Below, piece after piece: positions 1 to 11,371 of a stretch of 64,000 bases of DNA. Under the pieces are notes generated by a model. The model saw only the letters and a list, made by a program, of their open reading frames with translations, did not search any database and was not told where the DNA came from. The stretch comes from Phragmites australis. Lineage: Eukaryota > Streptophyta > Magnoliopsida > Poales > Poaceae. The position numbers and the translations under genes were made by a program. Positions within the stretch are counted from its first letter, which is position 1. Each line of letters starts with the position of its first letter. The stretch lies in contig NC_084933.1 in NCBI RefSeq assembly GCF_958298935.1, forward strand, positions 25,196,334-25,260,333, given 5' to 3'.

Positions 1-641
1 TCATTAACATGATAACTCAATACATCACCGTCGTTACACACCTGAATGTCGTGAATGAGTTCCGACCCTTGAAATATGGGATAACTAGATTATGACTAAT
101 TAAAACTCCATTAGAATGTCCTAAAAAAAAAAGAAAGGTTCTCCAATTAGAGTGCTAGTTAGCCAACTAGCCTAAACTAGACTACATTGCTCTAGTTTGG
201 TAGCTCTCAACTCACAAACATGATCTCGGGGTGTGTACAATGATACAATTGTTCAATGGTGGGTTGGGGGCACCCCTGGGGTTATTTTTATAGTACTGGA
301 GGGCTTGTGGTCGAGCACCTTCTTGTCCACCATGAAATCTCTTAGAGAAGTCAAATAGGAAAGGAAATCTATCAACAATCCCGTCGGTTAGAATTCCTTT
401 TCGCAGCTTGACTTCTGAAGATGATATCTACCTTTTCCGGATTCCAAATGAGGTGATTCTTGATTCCAAATTGTAGCTCTCTAAAAGATATAAAACTTTG
501 GTATTATTGAGATTCTCTAGAAATTACATATTGGTTCTCAAAAACATGTTGCGAGATAATTTGTTTCAACTTGGACTACTCTCTCGAGCTGTCATTGTGG
601 GGGCAATATCTCCACCTTTCGAAATACAAATGAGGCTTCTA
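1..641. other. Intergenic, repeat-derived, no gene seen
   Basis: No open frame with recognisable content. The part from about 420 to 530 resembles the stretch from about 603 to 975 once the inserted element at 653-922 is removed. Both carry a block reading roughly 'atatct-cc-ttt-ccaaatgagg' followed by 'gatata-aa-ttttggtatt'. This suggests an old diverged duplication inside a degenerate retroelement. Confidence 0.4.
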
Positions 642-652
642 TAGGTGCAACT

Positions 653-922
653 ATATCTGATCATGGGTAGCCCAGTGTAGCATACCTGACCTGATCCGAC
701 CAGTGTATGGGTTGGGCTCGGGCTTCAAAAACATGCCCACAGTTCTTTTCGAGTCGGGCTCGGGCTTTAAAAATAGGATTGAAACCCAAGAAAACCCGAA
801 CCCATCCTGAAAAAAACCAATGTCGGGCCAGGCTCGGGCTTAGAAACTCAACCTGATGTCAAGCTCAAGCTTACGGTTTTCCAGTTAAGCTTTTCAAAGC
901 CGGCCTGCCGTTTGAACATGTC
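653..922. mobile_element. 270-bp inserted element with 11-bp target duplication
   Basis: The 11 bases TAGGTGCAACT occur at 642-652 and again at 923-933, exactly flanking this segment. The flanks rejoin into a continuous copy of the surrounding repeat. The interior has several 'gggctcgggctt' runs and ends in 'tttgaacatgtct'. I see no coding capacity. A 9-11 bp duplication suits a Mutator-like or hAT-like non-autonomous element, but the terminal inverted repeats are weak, so the class is uncertain. Confidence 0.6.
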
Positions 923-933
923 TAGGTGCAACT

Positions 934-2154
934 TGAATCCCCCAACGAGATATACAATTTTGGTATTTTATATTTTTATATTTGAGACCGTTAAGGACTC
1001 CAAATTTGCACCCAAAAAAATCTTATGATTTGGACTCTGCGAATATCTCCAGTTTTTATTTGATCCCGACTTGCTTCTGCAAAAACCTTTTATAAGACTT
1101 GAGCGCTAAGCAACACGCTAGAACCTTACATGTGGGGCCTTGTGGGATGTCCTCGAGACTTCTCGGGTCATTGCCGATCGACACTAACGCTAGTGCCGAT
1201 CAACACCATTGGTTCTTAGGCTTGGCAGGTCGTCTGGTCTTCTGTATTTTTTGGATCTTTATCTAAATAAGCCATTGTGTCTTCTTTTTATGTTATTTCT
1301 GCAAGTCACACTCAAACGACACTATATGTGAAAATCGTCAATGTTAACAATAATAATTAATAACTATGATGATAATTGAGCTGACAATCAAGAGAACGTG
1401 ATGTTAAAAATGGTGCATAGTGAGCGCAAACACTTGTACAACACATATGGACAGATGATGGTGGAGAGTGTTCAGCCACGGGGAAGTTTTCTTTTCACCT
1501 TGGAACATGAGAAAAATTGATAGGGAGAAGAAACAAGAGTGAGATAGAAGATGTATTAGAAGCTGAGTCGTGAGTCTATTTTCTTTCTAAAAATATTATT
1601 TACTATTTTCCTACAATTTATTACTGCCTGATGTGTCATACCACTTTTAAATGCAAAAATCGCTTCCACGATAATATCAGAGTGAAACCACTTTGGAATG
1701 TGGCGGTTGGTAATTTGGCTGTTATTGAAACGCGAATGATGTCACCGCCACGTGCCAAAATTGCTTCCACAATAGCGTCATATCGGAGCAAAACCGCTTT
1801 GAAATGTGTGAAGGGTATTTAGCTGGTATCGAATCATGATGACGAAAGATTACTCGTATTCGAGTTTTTTTTGGGAGGGGGGGGGGGTGTACGGACTCCG
1901 TGTTCACGCGTGAATTTGACCTGTTGCAGAACGGATCGGGCTGTTACTGGATGGTCATACGTGTCTTTGCAGCCGGTACCCCTCTCTTCCCATCCCACTG
2001 CACATATACGCATGTGTTCAGGGACCTTTCTGCAAATACGCCAGCCCGCCGTCTCCGCCCTCGTCGAGCTCACCGCAGCCGACGAGCACACAAGAACTTC
2101 GACGAGGTTTTGATCCCTTTCAGCCTTTGCCACCGCCCGGAGCCCCAACCGGCC
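934..2154. other. Intergenic and upstream region of the TANGO2-like gene
   Basis: The first kilobase is AT-rich with no recognisable gene. A GC-rich stretch from about 2040 to 2154 directly precedes the start codon at 2155 and probably holds its promoter and 5' leader. A run of ten G lies near 1877. Open frames here on either strand look like products of base composition. Confidence 0.4.
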
Positions 2155-4545
2155 ATGTGCATCGCGGCGTGGGCGTGGCAGTGCCACCCGACGCACCGCC
2201 TGCTCCTCCTCTTCAACCGCGACGAGTACCACTCCAGGTGCGCGCCCCGACCCCTCCAGCTCCACGCCACTTCGTTTCTTCGATATCTCCCTTTCTCCGA
2301 TGTCTGTATCTATCTGAGCACGCGCGCGCGAATTGGGCAGGCCGACGCAGCCGGCGCAGTGGTGGGCGGCGGGGGAGGAGGGCAAGGAGATCCTCGGAGG
2401 TAGGGACGAGCTCGGCGGGGGGACCTGGATGGGTTGCACGAGGGACGGGAAGCTGGCCTTCCTCACCAACGTGCGGGAGCCCAGGTCGCTGGTCGGGACC
2501 AAGACCAGAGGGGAGCTCCCGGTCAGGTTCCTCCAGGTTCGTGAGTTGTGACCTTGTGTCAATCATGTTCCTTTTTACTTCTTGTGATGGATTATTTCAA
2601 ACAATGCCATGAACGCTGGAGGGCTAAGCTTGGATTACTATGTGATCCTGCTCTGCTATGCTGCAATGAAATGAACACTTCTTAAAATGTAATGTGCCAG
2701 TAGGCAAAATGGTACCGATCTGTATGTGTAGACAAGATCATTTTTACATAAATGTAGAGGCATGGCTGTCCTGAGTGTTAAATTGGTGTTGTTTCGGCAT
2801 TCATCTTTGGTACTCAAAGAAGGTAGTGTTGCCTTTGTTAAATGATTTCTGAATTAGCTACTGAGTTGCTCATTTGTGTCGCCTTCAGAAGCAAAGAAAC
2901 CTTAACTATTTAGCTTAGCCTTTTCTCCATAGCCTCCCTGTTTGATATTTCTGAAGGAATACCTTGTTTAATAGTCGACTTTATTTTGAATGCAGGGCAG
3001 CCATGGTCCACTGGAGTATGCAGCAGAAATTGCAAAGGAAGCAGATCAGTACAATGGTTTTAACCTTATATTGGCTGATGTGAATGCAGGAACCATGGTT
3101 TACATCTCTAATAGACCTGGAGGTGATCCTGTAATTCAAACAGTTGCTCCTGGGCTTCATGTGCTTTCCAATGCTGCGATTGACTCCCCTTGGCCAAAGG
3201 TAAGAAATACAGGGGTCCTCCTAGGACACTAGGTTTAGGAATGGAATGTGACTATTATTATAAGTTGTAAGAGTAAGCCACTTGAGATTCAGGTACTCTT
3301 AACATGCTAACGCCGCAATACTTGTCTGGGTGGGGTAGTAATCTCACAGCCACAGTCCTACTTGATCCCCGATCAGTCTATTATGCAAATTGCCTTGCAG
3401 TTTTCAGTGAAATGCAGGATACTAATTTATTTTGCAATTTTCTATGAAATACTAGCTGGGCTTATTTTGTCATTACCATTGTTTCCTTTTTCAATTTTCT
3501 TCTCTGGTTGCTAGGTTATTTTATCCATGAATGCCAATAAGCTATTATGTGGTACTACAACTCCTTAATTTATCTGCTTTATTTGCAATTACAATAATAC
3601 ATGAGAAACTACTATTCCATAATGGAACTTGTACAGTTATATTCTCTTGACTGTTGACATTATAACATTTGCATAATGCCAAGTTTGTTCTACTCTGTAC
3701 TACCAGAAATATATATTGCAGCCGAATGAATGATCTATGTATGTTATCTCGACTTCCTCTGAAGTTGATTGAGTGAATAATTTGGCCAATTTAGTTGCAT
3801 AGGTCTATCTATTGAGTTTGTTCAGTAGTTCCGGAGCACATAAGTTAATATGTAACACTATGGTTTACATGCTAGTTTCATCATATGACAACCTGGTTTT
3901 GTGCATTTCATATGTGCTGCTAAAAGAAGAGATGGGCTAATATAAGTAATTCACAAGTTCATTTAAAACCAAACCCTTGCTTGTGCTCCCTACTATTAAC
4001 TTACATATGCCTTTTCTTTTGTTGTTCTAAGTAGTTTCGGCCTAAATTCCTTCTAGTAATCTAAAATCAAACAATACTTAGACAAGTTTTACTTCTGGAA
4101 TTCCTTTCTCACCCTGCAGGCACTGCGCTTAGGACAGAGTTTCAAAAGATATCTGGCAACACATGATGATGCAGAAGCCCCTTTAAAGCAGATGGTTGAA
4201 GAGTTGATGATGGATACCATCAAGGCTGATAGATCTATGGTGCCTGATACTGGTGTCGATCCTGAGTGGGAATACAAGATAAGCTCTATATTCATTGACA
4301 CTGCAAAAGGACAGGTGAGAACTGTGAGATTGAGTATTTCTCTTTTTACGTGTTGTTTCATAATTCTATTTTGTAAAGGAGACCATAACCATCTTTCTGC
4401 TCGGTTTCAGGCACGATATGGAACACGAAGCATGGCCGCACTGGCTGCAAAATTGGACGGTGAGGTAACCTTCTACGAGAGGTACTTGGAGAACAGCTTG
4501 TGGAAGGAGAATTGCATACAGTTCCAGATGGAGAAGGCACAATAG
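2155..4545 (+). CDS. TANGO2: TANGO2 / NRDE-family protein, 270 aa, 5 exons
   Basis: Exons by GT/AG sites: 2155-2237, 2341-2536, 2996-3199, 4120-4314, 4411-4545; they join in frame to 270 residues plus stop. The protein begins MCIAAW and has the family's NRDE motif at residues 21-24. It continues through HSRPT, a tryptophan pair, GGTWMG, FLTNVREP, and in exon 3 HGPLEYA and FNLILAD. The length matches the family (about 270 aa). TANGO2 proteins have been linked to Golgi/ER organisation and, in animals, to lipid and haem handling; their biochemistry is unsettled. The start is chosen because MC is the conserved N terminus, Cys2 being the usual N-terminal-nucleophile position. All junctions are canonical, so the gene looks intact. 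Confidence 0.93.
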
Positions 4546-5290
4546 GACTTGAGAGGAACTTCAGAACACCTGCAAAGATTGATCGATTACTTCTTCCTTT
4601 TCCTTTTCTTTATATTTAAAGAGTACATCAAATTTGAGTAAATATTATCAATTCTTAGAACGTGACGCAGATGTGTTGCGGAGTTGCAAGCCTAACAAGA
4701 TAAGTTATAAGGTGGCTACCATTGAATACCCTTTTGTGCAGATATACAACAGTTGTTAATCCCTAATCCGAATGTAACTCCGATAACTGATTTATGCATG
4801 TTCTATGGCCCCTTTCCATTGTAATTCTGAAGGACATTGGTTCTTCGCAATACACGGAAAATCACTGTATTGCAGTGTCACCGTACTGTTTTCGTATTAC
4901 ACAATGTCTTTTCCACTTGTGCATGTCGGTACATGTATTATCACCATCACTGAAAGTGCCTCCGTATCTATGCAAACTTTCTTTTCATGGAAATGGGCAT
5001 CGACGCCGCCAGCGCTCAGACGTCTGATCCGGGTGCTAGTCCCGAATGCTTCATCATTATAGGATTGAGGTAGATTGGTCATTCCGCTGTCGTACAATTG
5101 AACCCGTAAAACTCCCATCACAATATCCTGCGCACCCTCGTCCTCCATTGGGCACTCACCCTCGAGTTGCGGTGATAAAAATCTTCGAGGAACTTGACTC
5201 CTCATATATTGATGGTAAAAATCACAAGAAATATGTGCCACTACTAATATAAAAAATATAGATTTTCAACCACTAAATCATCCATCTACT
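4546..5290. other. 3' region of the TANGO2-like gene, nothing else seen
   Basis: The likely 3' UTR follows the stop at 4545, with AT-rich sequence and 'tttatatttaaa' near 4608. I recognise no other gene or element before the repeat array starting near 5300. Confidence 0.4.
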
Positions 5291-5299
5291 CCTTAACCC

Positions 5300-6110
5300 T
5301 CCAATACCACCAATTGTTGCACAAAAATTATCGAGTTTTGCTTCTTCCACCATACCACAACAAAAAATAAGAGAAAAATCAAACTCATCAACACATTCAA
5401 CGAGCACAACAAGAAAAATTGATCTGCAACATAGAAATCCAATGCTCACCATCATAGCATTTGATATTAACTCATGAAACAATTTAGCTACACATGTGTA
5501 ATAGTATGAAATACAGTTTGCAACATCCAAAATTTACTAAAACAATTATGAATTGGACAGCATCTAAGTACTCGTGTTGCAACTAGAAAATTACTCCTGT
5601 GTAACAAGCCAAATATATAGTTGCATTTGTAACAAATTTTAATATGGAATGTTGCCTCCACATTTGTAACAAGTTTTAACCATAACAGAGACAAATAACC
5701 ACTGCAACAAATCGAAACGCTCAGTGCAACAAGTGCCAGAACCAAAATAAAAATACAATAAACAAAAAGTACCCAATGCAGTATTCAGATTAACTATTGT
5801 AACATAAAGGTAATACCAGTACAACATAGTAAAATGTAATATTCAGAAATCTTAAAAAACAATTACAGGATAATGCAACATAGAAAAATATATGTGACAA
5901 CATTGAGAAATCATAATTGCAACATATCAAAAAAGAAGGTGAAACATCTGCAATAAGTCATATCTGCAGGAGTGTGCTCGAATTGCAACAGAAGAAAAGG
6001 AGAGGACAAAACAAAGAGGAGACTGTCATCAGCCACATTCTTCACCATTACAACAAATCAAAACACCAATTGCAACATGTAAAAAAGCTATTTGCAACAT
6101 GCCTACCCGG
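5300..6110. repeat. Irregular short-period TGCAACA/TGTAACA repeat array
   Basis: The heptamer TGCAACA or a close variant (GTAACA, GCAACAA, ACAACAT) recurs roughly every 25-60 bases, for example near 5511, 5577, 5704, 5728, 5875, 5918, 5987 and 6070. Spacing is irregular, so this is not a simple satellite. Such dispersed short motifs are typical of subterminal regions of CACTA or similar DNA transposons. I could not find the termini, so the class is inference. Confidence 0.5.
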
Positions 6111-6139
6111 AGTGTAGACGTTGTGCACGATGACTATAG

Positions 6140-6620
6140 CATCGAGCTTTTCGAAGGTTGCAATCGAGGATCCCTTCAGGAGTGATGGAGCCCTATCAGA
6201 ATAAGCATCTCACGAAGCCATCCTTTGAGGAATGAACTAGTCACCACTCAAATCAAAGCTATGCCACCCACAAAAGCGTCTTCTTGCTAGTACCGGGCTC
6301 CTCGTAGTGCAAATCGAAGCCATACCCTAGGATCGACCTCCTCGTCACTTGAATCGATGCCCTACCACCAGGATCGAGCTCCTTGCCACCCAAATCGGCG
6401 TCCTACCGCTAGGATTCAGACTCTTCTGAGCCGGATCAAGCTTCTCTTTGTATGGATCGAGCTCTTTGACATACACCTAAATGGATGCTCCACTAGCGAG
6501 AGCGAGCTCCTTGCAGCCAAAATGGAGGCCCTACTGCTTGGATCCATGCTCATCCTCACGGGATCGAGCTTCTCTCCATGGGATCAAACTCCACACAGGA
6601 GAGGGAGAGAGAGAGGCGAC
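6140..6620. repeat. Cluster of GATCGAGCTC-type motifs
   Basis: The phrase (g)gatcgagct(c/t)ct followed by ttgccacc or similar recurs near 6151, 6373, 6457, 6500 and 6562. It alternates with 'ctaccgctaggat' phrases at spacings of about 40-90 bases. The cluster follows directly on the TGCAACA array and probably belongs to the same mobile element. No protein of known type is encoded. Confidence 0.4.
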
Positions 6621-6719
6621 GAAGTGGTGAGTCTGGGTCAGTTGATAGAGACAACTACGAGGGAGGAGCATCATTACGTGGATGAGAGCTGTCCACGTAG
6701 CGTCTGTTTTTTTCTTCAT

Positions 6720-7254
6720 TGAGTTGAGTTCGGATGTGAGATGTAAATTGATTTTTGTTTAGAGAGAGTTCAGGTCTATCATTTGGATAAAGTATGGTCA
6801 GCGTCATTGGTTCCGTGATTAGCCATGATGATAACGTTCGAACAAATCGTCAACACCCGGACATATGAAGGGAAGCATTCTCGAATGGGCATTGGTGCAA
6901 ACTATTGAAAATACAAGGCGCCATTCCGTCTTCTCGGGTGCGTTTGGATGGTACCCAGGCTAGCCATGCTAAACCGTTGGCTTACAAAAAAAAAAATTGC
7001 GTGCATTGGCCTGAAAATGAACTAACCTGCACACGGAAGCATAGGCGATGTGCGGGCTCGTCGATATGTTGGCACTAAGCAAGTAACGGCCTCGCATTCG
7101 TGGGCTGTCAACTTTTAGCAGGGTGTTGAACTAAACGAGCCATGTCTCTCAGCGCCTCCTGAACGACACTATGCAACTGGGCTTACAGAGCGCGCAGATC
7201 GTGAAACTGGGTCGTCCGCGGCGTCCTCACCCACTTTGCCCTCCCCCAGAGCCC
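6720..7254. other. Intergenic, no gene recognised
   Basis: Near 6938 the sequence 'gggtgcgtttggatgg' resembles one end of a Tourist-type MITE, but I did not find its partner. Nothing else is recognisable. Confidence 0.3.
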
Positions 7255-7271
7255 ACTAGTCCTACGCGGCT

Positions 7272-8243
7272 ATACACACCTGTGTGGGAGCCCACTTCAC
7301 TATCAAAGAATCACAAACAACCTCGCGCTACAAGAAAAGATCTCGCGAAGCCTCTCGTCACGAAGCAGATTCGGCCCTTCCCCTCCGTCGCTGGCTCACC
7401 GCTGGTGTCGTGTAGGGTGAGGGACCCTTCCTTTGTATAGCGGTAGGGTAGATCTAGGTTATTTAGGGCTCGTTTCGCCAGCTTTTTGCTGTTTGCTTCC
7501 GTTGTGGCTTTTGTCTTCCTTGTCGGACTCTTCTCCGATGGGTAGTTCCTCCCCCGATGATGTCTGCTCAGTTTGGCTCTCCTTGCGGTGTCTGAAGCTC
7601 ACCGAGAGAGTTCATCTCCAGCCCATAATTCCTCATCCTCCTATGTGGAGGCCTTCATGGTGAACTGCATGCTAACATCTCCTTCTGTTGAGTTTCTGAT
7701 CTTGCAGTGGATGGTGTTGTTTGTATGTTGGGTGGTTTCGTTTTGGGAGAATGCTTTTGGTCATAGCTTTCTCCACCTGGTTGCAACCAGGTTGGGAGGA
7801 TTTTTGTACTCCTGGTCTTGGGGTTCCTCTTCCTGGGCTGTCAATGGGTTCATCGGCAGCATCGGTTTTCTGTTGCGGGCCTCCAATTCTAGTTTGCCGG
7901 CGGTAGGTGGCGTCTGGTTGGGATCTGATTTGTTTTTCGGCGTTGATGCGGCCTTTGGCCGTCGTGTCAAGAGCATGTCGACTTGTTGGGTGTGCTACTT
8001 GTTGGGGCATAAAAAATCTGCGAAGTTTCTTCGTCGAGGAGGACATTGGCTTCAAGCTGCATGCTCAGCGTGGTCTTCGGTCTAGGGCGGTGGTCTGTCG
8101 AGCGGCTCCTTCGATTGTCGGTGGCGAAGGAGATTGGGGATCCTGGTAAGAAATTATATGTAATTTTATTGATTCTCATGGTATCTTTGCTATGCAATCT
8201 TGTAAATGCTTTTATGAAATGCATCCCTGTTTATCTTAAAAAA
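7272..8243 (+). mobile_element. Candidate 5'-truncated retroposon with A-rich tail
   Basis: The segment ends in a run of seven A (8238-8244). An imperfect 17-base direct repeat flanks it: 7255-7271 and 8244-8260 share ACTAGT-C--ACGCGGCT with 15 of 17 matches. Poly(A) plus a long flanking duplication is the signature of LINE-driven insertion. I do not recognise a coding domain inside. If real, it lies about 200 bp upstream of the HMG-box gene and forms part of its distal promoter. Confidence 0.4.
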
Positions 8244-8260
8244 ACTAGTACCACGCGGCT

Positions 8261-8442
8261 TTGCATCTCGCGACGCGACCCCCACGCGGCCACTACTCCC
8301 CTCCCTCTCCTCAGTCCTCTCTCGTCCTCCCCCTCGCACGCACCGCATTTCCCCAACCAAGCCAAACCCTCGTCCTCCTCTCCCATCTTCCCATCCTCAC
8401 CGGCACCCTAACCCTCCCGCAAGCCCCTCGCCGCCCGCAGCC
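8261..8442 (+). promoter_or_regulatory. Probable core promoter and 5' leader of the HMG-box gene
   Basis: A pyrimidine-rich tract of CT and CCTC repeats covers about 8295-8425 and runs up to the ATG at 8443. Such CT-rich leaders are common in highly expressed grass chromatin and ribosomal genes. I see no convincing TATA box. Confidence 0.4.
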
Positions 8443-10392
8443 ATGAAGGCCAAGGCCGGCGCCGACACCGAGTAAGTTCCCCTCCTTCCTGCCCCCTCTC
8501 GTCTCGTGTTCGATTCGTACGTTGCTTAGAGCGGGCAATGACTTGTTGCTCCCCCTTGCCGGCATGGTGTCTTATTGATGGGTCGCTGCAGGTTCAAGGC
8601 CACGGGAAAGCGCAAGAAGGCCGGCTCTCCCGGCAAGCCCAAGCGCGGGCTCACCCCGTTCTTCGTGTTTCTGTAAGCCCTACCCTCCTCTCGCGTCCCA
8701 GATCTACGCGCATCCTCAGAATTTTTAGGGTTTTTTGTTGAATTTTCTTTGGTTGTTGTGGTGGTGGTAGGGCTGAGTTCAGGCCTCAGTACCTGGAGAA
8801 GCACCCCGAGGCCAAGGGCGTCGCGGCCGTGAGTAGCTTCTCTCCCCATCCCTCTAGCTCGTCTCTAGGGTTTCATTTCGATGGCTCACATATGCTTGTG
8901 ATGGTTGGTGGTTTTACTTTCAGGTGACCAAGGCGGCTGGGGTGAAGTGGCGCGCCATGTCCGACGAGGTATGCAGATGTTTGCGGTGCTTATATAGTCG
9001 TTCATATTAGTTAGTACTAGCCTGGCCGTACGTGGAATCCACATCCAATCAAATACATTTATGCACAATGCCGGCTGTTTAGTATCAGTTACTACTACTA
9101 TCTGTTCAGTAATAGGAAAGGCAAATACCTTTTCCGCGGCTGATTAATGTTTTCCTTGTTTAGGAGAAGGCGCAGTATGGCGGGAACAAGAAGCAGGATG
9201 ACAAAGCAAGCAAGCCTGCGAACAAGAAGGTAATATTAGTATATTAATACTTTTCTGCTAATAAATGGGTGTCCATTAGCTAGCTTCCGAGCGACCACCC
9301 TCCTGCACCATCAGATCACAACATGATGTAATCTGAGCAGTTGGATGACGCAAGGACACACACATGCTGTCTACTGCTTGCCACCCTGTCCTTTGTAATC
9401 TGTTGCGAGTCGAAGAGTCACTTTCCCCTTATTGTTTGTACCTTCACTTCCATTCTCGCAAATCCCCTTTGCTGGAGGTTTGTAACCATGACTGTGCCCT
9501 CGATTGAGTGCCGCTGCGCTTTGATTTGGCTCCAATGGTGCGGGATTCCAGTGGTGACCGCTCAACCCTAGCTTCTCCCCTTCCCACTGCTGAGGCACCA
9601 TATGGGAACACATCACGCTACTTGTTGCCACCGCTAGAGATGCCATAACCGTGGAATGGTAGGATCCCACCTGATTGAGAGTTGCAAGTTTCAAATTTAG
9701 TCGGTTCGTTTATTGTCTGTTAAAGCCTAATTTCGCACTTTGAAAGTTCCAAACCTTGATTTGTTTAAAAAAAATTGGTTGAAGGCTCAAATTCTGTGAC
9801 TTGAAGTTCTCCAAAATTCATTTCTAAAGTTCTCCAACCTAGTTGAAAGTAATATCTGAATCATGTTGGAGTGGCTGCTTGAAGTCGATCAACCTAGCTG
9901 AAAGTTCTCTTTCAAATCAAATTGAAAGTTGGCTACTTGAAAATCTGACTTATGTTCAAATATAGTAAAAAATATTTGAGAAAATAAGGAAAGACATGGA
10001 GGGAGATTGCTGCTGATGCTTGAATGGCAAAGCAATGTTTGCTAGTTGAGTAACTTGCAGACATCCATAGAAAAGTATCACACGTACTACTGCTGCCTTG
10101 AACTCCGTGGAATTGATATTGTTCTGTTTGTGCAGTTTATGTTTCAGTTTTGGTGACAATGTTCTGTGTTGTTTGTTAGGAGAGCACAAGTTCCAAGAAG
10201 GCCAAAACTGATGGCGAGGAGGAAGGAGAAGGTTCCGACAAGTCCAAGTCTGAGGTCGAGGATGATGATGAGAAGGATGACAATGAGGTATGCAAAATCC
10301 ATGCATCATTTTGGGTGCAACAGTGTGGGTGGAATTTGCCTATTGTTGCTAACATCTTAATTTGTTCATTGCAGGATGAGGATGAGGAGTGA
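8443..10392 (+). CDS. HMG-box (HMGB-type) chromatin protein, 134 aa, 7 exons
   Basis: Exons: 8443-8471, 8592-8672, 8771-8828, 8924-8968, 9164-9229, 10180-10287, 10375-10392, all joining in frame with GT/AG introns. Layout: basic N terminus (residues 12-28, many K/R); HMG box from about KPKRGLTPFFVF (25-36) through FRPQYLEKHPE and KWRAMSDEEKAQY (64-76); then a Lys-rich linker and an acidic tail (104-134, mostly D/E). HMGB proteins bend DNA without sequence specificity and act as nuclear architectural factors. Oddity: the box stops soon after AQYGG, so helix 3 looks shorter than in canonical plant HMGB proteins. The class is confident; the exact subfamily is not. Confidence 0.9.
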
Positions 10393-10905
10393 ATAGTAGG
10401 TTAGGGAGCAGCAGCTATGCAAATGGGTGTTTGCTTCTTTTGGACTTAGCCTGCTATGTTGCTGTTCTTTTTTATGTTATATGTTGTAAGGAAAATCTGT
10501 AGATGAAGGCACCCTAGGGCTATGGCATGCTGGAGTGCCTGTTTAACTATTAGCAGCGAACGAGCCGGATACTGTTGACTGCTTTTCTTTTGCCAGCCTC
10601 ATCAGCATGTGTAAACAGTTTGTTTTACTTGTTTCATCCGACTAATTCGATGACTATCCCCCCCCCCCCCCTGTTGGCTTGCTGTTAATGGCCTCTACTG
10701 TCCGTTAACATGTGGTATTTAGTTTATGCTCAATGCTCGTACCATGCAGCTGTAGTTATGATTTTTCTTTGATTATTATTACATCTCGTGATGCTTTCCG
10801 TGATCAGGTTGATGATCCATTAAGTGTTTTGAGATGTTTTATTGCTTACCGTGATTGTCGTGTATCCGTTTTATGGTTAGTCGTGACATGAAGTCCTGAG
10901 GACTT
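10393..10905. other. 3' UTR and downstream region of the HMG-box gene
   Basis: It holds the probable 3' UTR (T-rich, with 'ttatgttatatgttgtaag' near 10473) and a run of about ten C near 10660. No further gene is seen. Confidence 0.4.
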
Positions 10906-11024
10906 TTCCAGAAGGGCATGGAATATTTCTCGCTGGAATGCGAGCACCTGCGTTTGAACCCAGGCCTACTTCTCACTAATAAGAGCTTCCACCAACTGAG
11001 CTATGCTCGGTTCAGCAGGTCCTC
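10906..11024 (-). mobile_element. tRNA-derived SINE with imperfect target duplication
   Basis: Read on the minus strand, this 119-bp segment has a tRNA-like internal polymerase III promoter. An A-box, TAGCTCAGTTGG, lies near 10993-11004 and a B-box-like GGGTTCAAACG near 10950-10960. Flanks 10892-10905 (AGTCCTGAGGACTT) and 11025-11037 (AGTCCTGAGACTT) match except for one extra base, consistent with a target-site duplication. It lies between the 3' ends of the convergent HMG-box and tomosyn-like genes. A decayed tRNA gene is less likely because the acceptor stem does not close. Confidence 0.65.
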
Positions 11025-11371
11025 AGTCCTGAGACTTCCAACACTGAATAACGTTCATAGAAAGAAACGGCGCCAGGTACCATGGAAATAAACTAGACCA
11101 CATTGGATGCATCGGTCGCGATTGTCCTGAGCAGCTTCTTTATGGAAACTTTGCTATACAATCAAAAATATTTTTGCAGCGAAAACAACACGCAATGTAC
11201 ATTTCCTGCTGCGAGCCTTAGATCCATTATTTACAACTGCTGTCTGGAAGTAAAGCAGGTTCTGCGTACTGGAAGGGAATTGCAGTACCCAGCTCGACAC
11301 ACCATACTTGGGATGAGGAAAAAAAATGAAATAACGTTACAACAGCACAAAATTGGTACAGGTAGACGTTT

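Noticed and set aside
1834..2612. Overlapping frames on both strands near the TANGO2 start
   Set aside because: Composition artefacts. The real coding sequence is the spliced frame starting at 2155, with the NRDE motif and canonical introns.
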